Shown: one piece after another, positions 22,290 through 34,004 of the stretch | How positions within the stretch are numbered: the stretch's first letter is position 1 | Layout of the letters: every line of letters begins with the position of its first letter | Origin: Gari tellinella | Taxonomy: Eukaryota > Mollusca > Bivalvia > Cardiida > Psammobiidae | Length of the DNA: 64,000 bases | Direction of reading: 5' to 3' | Assembly (NCBI GenBank): GCA_922989275.2 | Contig: OV277867.1 | Location: 38,988,070 to 39,052,069 of the forward strand | The notes under the pieces: model-generated | The model's database searches: none | What the model was told of the DNA's origin: nothing | Seen by the model: only the letters and a program-made list of their open reading frames with translations | Made by a program: the position numbers and the translations under genes

Positions 22290-23247
22290 TTAACATAAAA
22301 GGCACTGCAAAACCATAGTGCTCATTGCTCTATTCCAATATTTCGACCTCCAAGGACATTTTGCAAAGAAAATTATGTCCGACATGATTTTCTTTGAAAA
22401 AGACATTTAGAGGTCGAACTGTCAGAAAAGAGCATCGTTATAATTTTAAACTAATTTAATTCCCCATTTCGAATATTGCTATATCTGTTTTTAAAGGCAC
22501 TGCAGATAAAACTTTTAAATGACGTTAATCCATTGTATTTCAATTATATTATGAAACACCATCTACCTTTGAACATCGTAAAACTTTTCAGTTCTTATTA
22601 AAGCTTAGGATTGCTATGACAAACAGTGCAGCCACTGATCAGAATGCTCTTATATGAGCTATCTGAGCTGGGGCTACATTGTTTGCATTGTACTGATCCA
22701 TCAGTATCCAGCTTACAATAAGTTACACATAAGCAATACTTGTAATTCAAAAATATACATGTATAAGTCAGTACCTCCTTGACATTATAATCAGCAATGC
22801 CTAGAAATCGGACATGTAATATGGGCAAAGTCTATTCGCAGGCAAAGGGATAAAGTAAAATCAAAGACCACCCTATAAGTATTTTGTAAAGTACGAGTAT
22901 AATGAAAGGTCAACTTCATGTATTGATTCTAATCTGTTGTTCAGAATTTAGATGACCACATGGCAAAGTGACCCACAGAAAGTGTTTCTGCATAATAATT
23001 CGAATATGCAAAGTAGCAGAGGTCAATTTGTAAGGACAAAAAATAATGAATCCTTCGTAGATTGGATCAGAAGGTAATATCTTTTTAAAAGTTAATTGAG
23101 GCTGAGGCCGCTGAGCTTGTCGATATATTTGCATTGTTGCCATAATTATACAGTTTTGTATGAGAAGGATGTTATACATATAATTGTGCATTTCTAACAT
23201 TCCTGAAAGATCTTAGTCGCTGTTCACCTAAACCCCATCCTATAAAT

Positions 23248-23486
23248 CAGGGCTGCCATTTCTTCGGATTTCTTCCGAAATCTTCTGATTTGTATCCTAG
23301 CAGATGGTAGTTTTAAACAGACTGGAAGTAAAGCAAAAAGCGCCTAAATGTGCATTCTGCTTTACTTTCAATATCGGTTTTAAGTTTCCTTGTGTTTAGA
23401 TAATGACTATAGAGTAAAATCGCGTTTGAAAAATAGAAAAATTGGGAAATCTTAGGAATTTTCATGATCACGTTATAGCAACCCTG
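23248..23486 (-). mobile_element. Family J element
   Basis: The ends CAGGGCTGCCATTTCTTCGG and ATAGCAACCCTG are inverted repeats. The centre is a type-2 hairpin (ACTGGAAGTAAAGC...GCTTTACTTTCA). No perfect TSD is seen here. The copy at 51,111 has one. Confidence 0.55.
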
Positions 23487-23959
23487 CATAACTAGTCACC
23501 AAGATAATTCTGAAAATGTCCCTTGCAGAAATTTAGTTTACGATTATGTAAAGTGTCTTCCTCTTTGGTTTGTTGTAGGAATGTGTCAGTTGTAAGAATT
23601 AAACATTTCAGTCAATTCCCACTACAAATAGCAACATACCCTGTCCAGATGATATATTTGCCAGTCCTACAATATTCATACAATCAAAAATCAGTGAAGA
23701 CTTTGGTCAAATGTCATTTACAGCAGCACATCGACATTGTGCGAGTTTGGAGCTGTGCTTCTTGGAATTATCAACTGTCAGGGCTGCCATAATATCCGGA
23801 TTTTTCTTAATTTCTAAGTGCTACGGAGCTGCGAAATGTTTCCGAAATGATCGGCTTTTATTGACAATCTACGTTTTTATATCAAGGTCAGGACTGTAAA
23901 TGGTGTGGTATATTGTTTTTCAAAGATGTCTTTGAACACAAACGCACGTGAATAAAGGG

Positions 23960-24240
23960 TTTAAACCCATAACCCCATAGCCTGATTCTAGTTTTGAAAA
24001 TAGAGCCACTTAAAGTAGGTGGACAATAAAGCAGCCTGCTTTAAGCTACCATCTGCTAGAATATAGAAAATAGTTCTTACAATACATATAATCATATTCA
24101 TCACTGTATAAAATTAAAATTTGAACGAGTGCGTGTTTTTAAGTGGTCAAGTGTGTTCAAAACTAGAAGCAGACTATATTGAGCACATTCTGCTTTTCTT
24201 TCAACCTGCTTTAAGTTGTCACGGGGTTGAAACTGCATGC
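23960..24240. mobile_element. Two adjoining family G fragments
   Basis: CCCATAACCCCATAGCCTGA begins a plus-oriented G copy with CATCTGCTAGAATATAG. A reversed piece follows, with GAGCACATTCTGCTTTTCTT and CAACCTGCTTTAAGTTGTCA. Both are incomplete. Confidence 0.55.
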
Positions 24241-24584
24241 AAACCTAATAACTTCATTTATCAATCTTTCAACTAAATAGACACACACTTCATACAGTTA
24301 TAACTTTGTAAGTCGGACAGACACAAAACATGCACTTTATTAAACACGTGACTGTTTAATGCAGAGCAAAAGTGATACAAATAGACCTTAAGACAGCGTT
24401 CTGCATTTCTTTTGTCCTGCACCAAAATACACACATGTCCATTATTGTCTTTATAAATGCACTTCTTTTTGAGAACCGATGGACACAGGTTTGACTGTAG
24501 GATTTTTATAGATGTTTTAACTATCCAATCCGCACATGACTGTTGTGTTTTAAGAGAGTTGACTTCTGATTTCGACAATATTTC

Positions 24585-26356
24585 TAAATGTTATGTTTGA
24601 GAAATTTCGAGTGTCGAATTTCTACAATAGTTCGACTTTTCCCGGCCCGGCAAATTGTCGAAAGTCGAAATTCGACATAAGTTCGACTTACTGAATATGT
24701 TATAGAAATGTTGAATGTTGAACGTTGAATTTCGACAATATTTCGAATTTTTCCCGGCCCGGCAAATTGTCGAACGTCGAAATTCGACATAAGTTCTACA
24801 TAGTGAATGTGCTTCAGAAATGTTGAAAGTCGCAAGTCGAATTACGACAATATGTCGTCTTTTGCATCCCAGCAAATGGTCGAACGTCGAATTTCGACAA
24901 TTTGTTGACATTTTGGTAAAAGGACAATGTCGAACGTCGAAATTCGACAATATTCGACCAATTTCCTGTCTGGCAATTAGTCGAATGTCGAAATTCGACA
25001 TGAATTCGACACTTTAACGTGTTTGTTGAAATGTCGAATGTCGAAATTCGACAATATTTCAATTTTGCCAGGCCCGGAAAATTGTCGAATGTCGAAATTC
25101 GACATAAATTCGACATAGTGAATGTGTTTAAGAAACGTTGAAAGTCGAACGTCGAATTTCGACAAATGTTCGACATTTTGGTAAAAGGACAATGTCGAAC
25201 GTCGAAATTCGACAATATTTCGACTATTTTCTCTGTCTGGCAATTTGTCGAATGTCGAATTTCGACATAAATTCGACACTTTACCGGCTTTGTTGAAATG
25301 TCGAATGTCGAAATTCGACATCAGTTCGACAAAGTAATGTGTTTAAGAAGTTTTGAATGTCGAACGTCGAATTTCGACAATATTTCGACTTTTTCCCTTA
25401 CTTGCAGTTTGTCGAACGTCGAAATTCGACCCTAATTCGACAATTTGCCGACTTTGTATAAATGTCGAACGTCGAAATTCGACATCAGTTCGACAAAGTA
25501 ATGTGTTTAAGAAGTTTTGAATGTCGAACGTCGAATTTCGACAATATTTCGACTTTTCCCTTACTTGCAGTTTGTCGAACGTCGAAATTCAACCCTAGTT
25601 CGACAATTTGCCGACTTTGTATAAATGTCGAACGTCGAAATTCGACATCAGTTCGACAAAGTAATGTACTTAAGAAGTTTTGAATGTCGAACGTCGAATT
25701 TCGACAATATTTCGACTTTTTCCCTTACTTGCAGTTTGTCGAACGTCGACATTCGACCCTAATTCGACAATTTGCCGACTTTGTATAAATGTTGAACGTC
25801 GAAATTCGACATCAGTTCGACAAAGTAATGTGTTTCAGAAGTTTTGAATGTCGAACGTCGAATTTCGACAATATTTCGACTTTTCCCTTACTTGCAGTTT
25901 GTCGAACGTCGAAATTCAACCCTAGTTCGACAATTTGCCGACTTTGTATAAATGTCGAACGTCGAAATTCGACATCAGCTCGACAAAGTAATGTGTTTAA
26001 GAAGTTTTGAATGTCGAACGTCGAATTTCGACAATATTTCGACTTTTCCCTTACTTGCAGTTTGTCGAACGTCGAAATTCAACCCTAGTTCGACAATTTG
26101 CCGACTTTGTATAACTGTCGAACGTCGAAATTCGACATCAGTTCGACAAAGTAATGTGTTTTAAAAATGTTGAATGTCGAAAGTCGAATTTCGACAATAT
26201 TTCTACATTATGGCAAAGTTGACTTGTCGATCGGCAAAATTTGTTACATTATGTGAAAGCTTAAATGTCGAAAGTCGAAATTCGACAGCTGTTCGACCTT
26301 TCATTTGTGAAAGGTCGAATGTCGAATTGTCGAATGTCGTGCAAACTTCACACACC
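24585..26356 (-). repeat. Right TIR satellite array of the 8.3-kb element
   Basis: This is the inverse of the left array: the same palindromic motif and, from about 25,320 outward, the same unit of about 163 bp (unit starts near 25,457, 25,620, 25,786, 25,949 and 26,112). The inner 700 bp are less regular, with GCCCGGCAAATTGTCGAA and GGTAAAAGGACAATGTCGAA spacers seen only partly in the left array. The outer 220 bp match the left terminus closely. Confidence 0.92.
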
Positions 26357-28083
26357 TGTTTATATTAATTACCTGATAGGTACTCGCGGTTTAAAGTCGC
26401 CTTCCGATAGAACAAAAGTCGGGGATCAACGTTCTTCTTCACGACAAAGGCCCTCTTCAATAATGCAACATCTGAGTCCGAATGTGTTTGTTTTATCAGC
26501 ATATACAGCCTCATGAAATGTGATACACCAGTAATTTATAGAAAGCACCTATCCATTCACACACTCATGACGAATTTCCACCTATAGTACTAAACAGACT
26601 TGGGAATTATATACGTTGTTGTGTTCGTATCAAATATCGGGCTCTAAGGACCTAGTTTTGGAATATTTCTCATCCATTATGACATTGTATACAGCTTCGA
26701 GACTTGTACTGGAGCACACCACACTGACATTCTTAGAATGGTTGCCATAACGTCAGCTGTCGAATGGAATTGTTCTCAAAGACCGCACCGGTATGGACGT
26801 ACGTGTAAAATGAGAAGTGTGTGATGTTTCACTTGATATACCTCACTTAATTAGATAACGGCGGTAGCAATATAATTATTGTTATTTACAAGAAGTTCTT
26901 GATACATTTCCTACAATAGAGATAGTACAGCAAACAAAGCATGATATGAAAGAGATACATGTATGTACAGTGGGAAAATTCAAATAATGGAAAATATGCC
27001 ATCATTCTCTTTTGGGCAAAATTAACACGTTCAGCCCTGGCAACGAGTTTTCACGTCATTTATGTTTGTGCCTGTCAAAAATAGATATGTCATAAGCAAA
27101 AAGTGTAATATCTAATAAGAGAATACACTATTTGTCATTTTATGATTATAGTGTTAAAATACACATATATAGTCGAAACTAGGATAGACTTAATTGGAAA
27201 CTAGAATTATCATTTCTAATTAAAACGTTGAATAAATCAAAGAAATGCAACTTTGGGTGAAATTAAGGAAATGACATTAGACCAAATGTGACGCTTTGAA
27301 GTCTTAGAAGTGGCTGCGTTAAGTATGATGTAGCGTCTTACCAGGCAGCAACATGTCTGCAACGCTATAATACCTTCTTCTTCTAGTGTAGTTTAACTGT
27401 ATAGTTGAGACATGCCATGGCACAATCAGTCTTATAGCATTTCAACATTGTACAGACCAAGTACCGTTGTCATCACAGATTGTGCATCTGAGTTTGGTAT
27501 ACACTATCAAACACCGTATATAACATAGCTACATAAAGTGCTTTAGGTGCTTGCCTGTTTCAAACAGTGTAGACCAAGACTAGCCGCCGCGTCTTTGACG
27601 CGGCGACTGACCTTAATCTTCACAGTTTGCAATGCAATAAGGCAGGTTTGCGCATGACACGGGCCATATTATTACTTCTCACAAACTTATTTACGCTCCA
27701 AGAACAGTTACTGATAAATCTTACATTGCAAACAGTTAGGATATAATCCATTACTCCATAAATACACACTTTTCGTCTTTAATTCATTGAACTAATGATG
27801 AAAACAGTAACTGTCCCTCTTTATACAGTCAGGACTACAGTGGAGAATCTGTTATTCTTTCCCGATAAACGCGTTTACGCGAAAACTATTTTTTCTTTTA
27901 CAAACATTTTGGAGCCAGATCAGACGCCGGGTAACCCGGCGTCTGATCAGGCTCCAAACTGTTTGCCACCAAGATAAACATGACATATCAGAATTGTCCA
28001 AACGTTGTTCTTTTCTACGTTTTAGTGCTTTGCGTTTGCGTACGGTTTCTTTAAACGGGAAAGAATAACAGATTCTCCACTGT
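26357..28083 (+). repeat. Tandem segmental duplication, copy 2
   Basis: It continues copy 2 after the 8.3-kb insertion and parallels 15,620-18,025 without the MITE at 15,648 and without the insert at 16,665. The end lies at the right terminus of the family A copy at 28,082. There TTTAAACC follows instead of AAGTCG, marking the duplication breakpoint. Confidence 0.9.
27838..28082 (-). mobile_element. Family A MITE, duplicate of the 17,780 copy
   Basis: It has the same left flank (CAGTCAGGACTA) as the copy at 17,780. The 3' arm differs: it has CTTTGCGTTTGCGTACGG then TTTCTTTAAACG. The right flank is TT rather than TA because the duplication breakpoint falls there. Confidence 0.92.
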
Positions 28084-28104
28084 TTAAACCATAGAAATAA
28101 TTTT

Positions 28105-28213
28105 TGATTCCGATCAGGTGGTAGCTTAAAGCACATTCTACTTCACTTTCACTCTTGTTTTAGTAGACAAAACTGTCTTTAAACCTAGAAACAGGCTGTT
28201 GGTTAAGTCGGGC
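28105..28213. mobile_element. Family G fragment
   Basis: GGTAGCTTAAAGCACATTCT, ACTTCACTTTCACTCTTGTT and CTAGAAACAGGCTGTT are reversed pieces of family G. The ends are missing. Confidence 0.45.
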
Positions 28214-28434
28214 ATTGAGTAAATCGGCCATTCTATGCTTGATTATTAATATGCACAATATCTATTTCTAGCATCAAAGGACTAATAGCTTAACGAATAA
28301 AAGGCCTTATTACTTATCGATTTAAAAAACCCCAAAACCCTGGCTTTTACCGACATATATATATACATGGACATGTTATGACTTTTAATATCACCCATTA
28401 ATGAAATTGAGAACATTTGGCATCCCAGAGCATG

Positions 28435-28437
<3 letters not shown>

Positions 28438-28471
<34 letters not shown>
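28438..28471. repeat. (AT)n microsatellite
   Basis: An uninterrupted alternating AT tract of about 32 bp. Confidence 0.95.
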
Positions 28472-28473
<2 letters not shown>

Positions 28474-28837
28474 CAAAATAATCTACAAATGTATATAATA
28501 CACATGTGGAACCAAGAGCGGAACTTTCCTGGGGTGTTTGAAAACAATATTCATGTATTCTATTGTCGTCCAGTAATTCTATGTCCAAGTCCAAGGACTT
28601 GACAATGCCAATTTTTATTTTCGCATCAATTCCTACATATCGATTGAATGTGATATGTGCATATTCAATACAACCGTGACCATTGGTTCTATTTCAATTC
28701 TCATTTATCTGTTGCTATCCATTACGGTTGACAGGGCGTATAAACGAGCCTTTGTAAAGGCACTTACATGCCAACGCCATCCGCAATGACACGACTTGAG
28801 TCTAATTTCTCCTATGTAGTATCGCAAAACAATTACC

Positions 28838-29240
28838 TTAACATTTAGATGTTTGATGAGGAAATTGAACTCAACGGCATCTAAACTCTGTACTATTTCT
28901 AGGGTGGGGAATACATTTATTCCATTTAACTCTTTCAACACGTTTGACATTTTTAAAATATACTCTCTACATTTGCAAACAATGTTGCAAAGTCAGATTT
29001 AAGGTTGTATGACTTAATAAATGTCGATAAGAGTGTCAAACAGTTTGGGTCCTGATCAGACGCCGCGTTATGCGGTGTCTGATCAGGACCAAAACTGTTC
29101 GTAAACGCGCTTTTAAGCTTCATTGAGAGTGAATTGGTTAACATTTAGATGTTTGATAAGGAAATTGAACTCTACGACATGTAAACTCTGTAATATTTCT
29201 TAGGTGGAGAAGACATTTATTCCACTTAACTCTTTCAACA
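28838..29240. repeat. Local tandem duplication around a B MITE
   Basis: The segment TTAACATTTAGATGTTTGAT...TTAACTCTTTCAACAC at 28,838-28,940 recurs at 29,138-29,240. The unit is therefore about 300 bp and includes the MITE at 28,930. Similarity continues weakly beyond 29,240 (AAAATGTACTCACTATAGTT versus AAAATATACTCTCTACATTT). Confidence 0.85.
28930..29137 (-). mobile_element. Family B MITE
   Basis: TTAA at 28,926-28,929 and 29,138-29,141. A full hairpin lies at about 29,036-29,102: CAAACAGTTTGGGTCCTGAT, then GACGCCGCG, GCGGTGTC and the return arm. Confidence 0.85.
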
Positions 29241-29924
29241 CCATGAACCTGTTTAAAATGTACTCACTATAGTTGCAACACTGTAGACCCTGATCAGAGG
29301 GGTCCTATTGGAAATGTTCAGAGTCAAATCAGACGCCGATAAACTCGGTCTCTAACCAAGCTCAAATCTTTTACACTTTTGCAATTCAGATTTCAATAGA
29401 TACTGGTAGTCAACAATGTCAAAATCGGATTTGTACCGTCTCTATTGCATGCATTTTCGATAAAACGTTAAAACGGGCAAATATGGAATTACCCATTATA
29501 ATGTTACAGTGGAAAAATGTTATTCTTTCCCGTTTAAACGCAAACGAAACGCACACTAGGCCATTCAATCTAGCCCAAAAAAGGGCTTGACCTAGACAAA
29601 ATTGCAAAAGATTTTATTCTATCATAATATGATCCCCATATACCTGTGCTACAACATACTAAAATTTGCATTTCCAAATATTGGGGGAAAGTTCGAAATT
29701 CAAGATGGCCGACAAAATGGCCGCCAATTATATACATAATTACATATGGATCAGTTATTACCGATATTTACATCATTTTCAATGATCTGAGGTACTTTGT
29801 GGCATCTTTACTTTATCAGTACTAAATTTCAATGCATATTATACCATTTTTATATGAATTAACATGTATTTCAGATGAAAATACTCTTTATTCGTGGAAC
29901 AGAATGGACAAAAAGACAAACTTT

Positions 29925-30296
29925 TATGACATATTCATATTTTATTTGTGTTTTAAGTATATAAATAGTTTTGTTCGTCAGTTGCTTGTCAATTTTATTT
30001 AAATACATTAATAATTCATCATATTTATTATTAAAATATTTATAAACAATTACATTTGAAACTTTAAAGTCCATTTAGTGGGTGGGGTAATTTAACCCCA
30101 GGAATAGTGGATAAGACACTTTTATGAAACATACGTATTTTATGTGGTTTTTTTTGTATAAAATATTTTTTCATGAATAACAAGTCAGCTTAATTTAACA
30201 TGGTTATGGTTAACATCTTTATAAACAATTACATTTGAAGCTTTAAAGTCAATTATGGTGGGTGGGGTAATTTGACCCAAGCCATAGTGGTTGATT
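29925..30296 (+). repeat. Two diverged direct repeats of about 190 bp
   Basis: TTTATAAACAATTACATTTG, GGGTGGGGTAATTT and CATAGTGG-like ends occur at about 30,038-30,112 and again at 30,215-30,292. Similar upstream parts (ACTTTTATGA, CATATTCATATTTTAT) precede each. They lie near the left end of the 5.9-kb element. Confidence 0.65.
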
Positions 30297-30539
30297 GAAC
30301 GGCTGAGTTGGATTTTGCAGCACCGAGACACATAACAGGGTAATATTTAGAATAGATACAGATAGCTGTCATTTAGACATAGATATGCAAAAAATCATAA
30401 TTGAAAAATATTCACGTTATTGAATGCATATTAATCTTTCTTTTATACCGCCACCCCATGCTGTTTGGGTTATATAGGAATCCACATTCTTCGTCCGTCT
30501 TTCACGTTTTCCGGGTCATTTGCCTTTTTCTTAAATACT

Positions 30540-30840
30540 ATTTATGATATCATCTTCAAACTTTGTACACATTATCCGTGTTATGTGGTTACACTCTATT
30601 ACAAGTTTAAAAACTCTTGCACACAATTTCCCAGAATGATACCCCTTTTTAAATTTTTCTTTGTAATTGTGTCCCCTAATTGGGATAGTTTGCTTGGGAC
30701 ATGCCATTTTCGAGAAAATTATTTAATGATATTGTCTTCAGGCTTGAAAGTTGGTACACATTATCAGTGTGCTGTTTGGAGACTTTTTGAAAGTATCATA
30801 ACTCTTGCAAAATGTTTGACAGAATTTTAAAAATTTCAAT
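30540..30840 (+). repeat. Two diverged units of about 180 bp
   Basis: GATATCATCTTCAAACTTTG with TACACATTATCCGTGTTATG (30,547) is repeated as GATATTGTCTTCAGGCTTGA with TACACATTATCAGTGTGCTG (30,730). AACTCTTGCA and CAGAAT follow in each. Origin unknown. Confidence 0.6.
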
Positions 30841-31234
30841 TTTGTTCCTTAATGTGGACATTTTTCTTGATACATAAAATAAAATAAATATAATCTTTAT
30901 AATGTAAACTTGGAGAATATTCTTCCAACACAACCCTTAAATGATTTTTCAAAAATAAACGTTTACAAGAGAACTGAAAAAATGCTTAGCTATAACAAGT
31001 ACAAGAGCACATATGCTTCCGGGACTAAATGAGTTTAAGAATACATTTATGTATACAATTCTAAAGAAAATGGTAAAATGTCCAGCACTATTCAATTTGA
31101 TTACGATTTTGTGTTTAACCCTTTAACACATAGCCTATTTCTTTGTTTTGAAGACAGGTGACCATGTTCTCGACAGCCTCAACTTCATCATGTATGGGTT
31201 CGAAGACCCATCTATCTGAACAAACTACACCACA

Positions 31235-32256
31235 ACACGGAGTAAATAAATACGGAGGAGAAACTAGCATGTCTGTGAATTATCTTGTCTTCCAAAGTAC
31301 CATTCAGCGAACCGGTCGCGATTGATAAACTGCTCACGCGCAAAAAAACTGCCTTCCGTTACAAAAACTTCAATAAATTTCTAATTTTCCTTACGATTCT
31401 GTAAATGATGGCCTTGATAGATAACCAAGACACTTATCTGTCGGTTACAAAAAAACATGCGTTTGTTCTTGCAGTAAAACAAGTAGTTATGGTGACCTAT
31501 AGGGCTGTTGAGAATTACGTGTGTAAAACACACAAAGATCCATTGTCTGTAAATGGGTCATTTTAAATTCATGATTGTGAGAGTATTTTCCAAAACAAAT
31601 GTTTAAAAATAATGTATGAAGCGAAAGAACAACAACATGGTATAATTAGTATTATAATAGAACAAATTTTGAGTGAAACGAAAACGAATCTATGTCTGTG
31701 TCCCTAAAAATGACACTATTGTTGAGAAATCACCATTTTCACGGCTTCACTCAACTAGAAACTAATCGCCTTAAATATGGCTTAGCGCAACAGATCATGA
31801 TCTCATTAAGTTTCAGTGTTAAATTTAGAAGAAATACATTACAGAAAATGCACTATAAACACACAATACCATATAGGTACATGTATAATGATTTTTTTTC
31901 TAGTCGCCATATTGTGTTGAACATCGCATTTCGTCAAAAATCTCGTTTATCCGCCAATCCATTTGGCAACACCTCTTAATCGCCATGAAATCTTTTTAGT
32001 TAAAAGAATAGACTCTCGTAGCTTTAAAGCCGTTTTAAGACCATTATTATGAAAATTATGCGAAAATGAGGATTTTATGTAACTTTAGCTAACAGTAGGT
32101 AATAATAACACATTGGTGTCTTCGGCGTACTGAATAATCGATCGATTGAGCTATGTCGCGTTTACAGGTATCGGATTACTAACGGACGACAGGGGTTTTG
32201 GGAAAATGCATAGGTTATATATGTCATTTCTTCTCCGTGTGTATTTACTCCGTGTC
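31235..32256. mobile_element. Candidate nested element with ACACGGAGTAAATA ends
   Basis: ACACGGAGTAAATAAATACG at the left is matched inverted by GTGTGTATTTACTCCGTGT at the right, with GGAGGAGAAA against TTTCTTCTCC further in. No TSD is evident. Its right end abuts the exon-like remnant at 32,260-32,521. Confidence 0.45.
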
Positions 32257-32259
32257 CAC

Positions 32260-32521
32260 GACACATGACACGTGTAGCGCAAACACAAGAAAACGTCTTA
32301 TAACTATTATTTTCACTATTTATTTGAGTATTTCGTTTGTAAATAAAGTCACGTTTACAGCTTGAATGAATACACTAGTCACGTCTGTTTTGATGTCAGC
32401 GTTTTTACGCAAGCTTGCTCTGTTAAGACTCTCAGTTCCCTTATCCCCCAGGTTTACAACTGGTTGGTCCCCAATTTCAGTAGCTGTTCTCACACATTGC
32501 ATGTTTTGTCCATCTGAAACA
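32260..32521 (-). pseudogene. Exon-like remnant with a Cys/His-type motif
   Basis: On the minus strand a pyrimidine-rich tract ending TTCTTGTTTCAG (a good 3' splice acceptor) precedes an open segment: GQNMQCVRTATEIGDQPVVN, then LGDKGTESLNRASLRKNADI and KTDVTSV. A one-base shift after that restores IHSSCKRDFIYKRN. The order C, GD-VVNL-KG--SLNRAS, then H-SCKRDF looks like a cysteine/histidine N-terminal domain that I believe is common in invertebrate multicopy proteins. I cannot name the family. The frameshift and isolation indicate a broken exon. Confidence 0.45.
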
Positions 32522-33051
32522 AGAACAACAATGCAATAAGTCAATATGATCGACACATTTTATCCTTAAGTACGATGCAACTCAAAAGACATTGGATAGA
32601 TTTAAACTGAACCATTGTCGAAAGTGTCTTTTAAAACAAAACAAATAAGTATTAAGCTTTCAGAGACAGTAAATAAAGCTGTATCAAACATACATTTGAA
32701 ATTTATGCAATCGTATAACATACATGTATACAAATTAAATGTAACTGTTAAATTCATGTTCTATCTCAAAGCATAGATTAAGCAGATGGGCAGCTAATTT
32801 GCATAGTTGGAATATGGTTAATAAACTAGAAAATATTGGACAAAATGTTTTGTTTGTACTGTTGCGCAATTGTATAGATAAAATTGTATTTTAATCTAAT
32901 AAACCAAGAAAATCCTTTTAAGGCCTTTCGCTCACGGAAGTCGGTCTTGCGGGCGAGCGGATATGCGTCTTGACGACATAGACTTTTTTCGTACGTGCTT
33001 ATACTAGAAAATTTATATAAAGGAAAGGTTGATACGATTGAGTATAATCTT

Positions 33052-33121
33052 TCATAGCGCAGTTAGTATAGTGGTTGACTAGCAATCCAAAGGTCATAGG
33101 TTCGATACCCAGCGGATCCAA
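33052..33121 (+). tRNA. tRNA-like sequence, probably SINE-derived
   Basis: An A-box-like TAGCGCAGTTAGTATAGTGG and a B box GGTTCGATACCC are spaced as in a tRNA, followed by a T run at 33,123. Acceptor and anticodon stems do not pair well, so a SINE head or tRNA pseudogene is more likely than a functional gene. Confidence 0.4.
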
Positions 33122-34004
33122 ATATTTTTTTTAAGTGTCCGATTTATTGACTTGTCAATTCATAACGCAGTAATCAAGAGACATGTTATGTTTAGTCTTT
33201 GTTGATTAGAACTAGTGATGTTTACGGTCCAAGTATATGTCCACTTACCTGTATGTTTTAGTTTAATGACTTACAAGTCAATTAAATCGGTATACATGTA
33301 CACGATTTGATCGAACTATAAAGCCACACATTGAAGCTTATCAATACGCTAACCTTTTCAAGATCGATATTGCCCATTATAATTATGTTAAAACAATATA
33401 ATAAACCGTGTATGCAAGTCCATGAATAAATAATAATGCATTTTAATGACAAAGTTTTAATTCTAAGGTAGGTAACTGTATCTAAACAACAAATATCCCA
33501 CATTTTAATAAGAAAATATGTTATTACAACAAATCCTGACTGTAATATTTTCTAATTTTTTCAGACTGACTAGTTCATCAACCATATATTTGAATAAAAT
33601 GAAAACAAATATAGACTGAATGAGTCAGTTTTTTGTAATTCAATTTTTTAGCATTTTGCAAAATTTAAATAGCTGATAATATCTTTCTGAACACCTTTAT
33701 TCAAAATGTTTTTAGCTTTCTTGTAATGAATGTTGTTGACTACTTATTGGGCGAGAATTATAGTCATTACCTTTATTCATTTCTAAGAAAAATAAAATCA
33801 TCAAAATTCTAGGTTTTGTCAGAAAAAGAGACCTTAAAGACAAACCACACGATAAATTTTGCCTATATTTACACACATTGTTTCTTAGGCTATTATTATT
33901 CTTCATGAAAAGTTTCATAACAATCGTATGTAAACTACGAGCACATGCGAAGTACCTTAAACATAAATACATTAGATTTGATATAAACGAAATATCCCCA
34001 CAGT

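Larger units (their letters stand above)
19691..24584. other. Central region of the 8.3-kb element, no intact gene
   Basis: Only short frames occur. It contains a family E-like half hairpin (about 19,775-19,830), a 170-bp palindrome (20,136-20,307), G and J type MITEs between 22.0 and 24.2 kb, and a short direct repeat. That repeat is GAGCTTAGATATTTGGCGCA near 20,026, recurring as GAGCTTAGGTATTTGGCACA near 21,650. No DDE/D, zinc-finger or SWIM signature was recognised. Either this copy is non-autonomous or its transposase has decayed. Confidence 0.6.
18054..26356. mobile_element. 8.3-kb giant terminal-inverted-repeat element
   Basis: It begins GGTGTGTGAAGTTTGCACGA and ends with the exact inverse, TCGTGCAAACTTCACACACC. 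It is flanked by a perfect 11-bp direct repeat TGTTTATATTA at 18,043-18,053 and 26,357-26,367. The unoccupied site exists once in duplication copy 1 (about 15,620-15,632). The TIRs are about 1.6-1.8 kb and consist largely of tandem palindromic satellite. The 4.9-kb middle has no recognisable transposase and carries several MITEs. TSD length and AT-rich target resemble Mutator-like elements, and the tandem-repeat TIRs resemble foldback/TU elements. Superfamily placement is an inference. Confidence 0.88.

Noticed and set aside
18054..26356. Short frames in the satellite arrays (peptides rich in SNFDVR, VEFRRST)
   Set aside because: They are by-products of the TCGAATTTCGACG repeat. The same peptides appear in several frames and on both strands.
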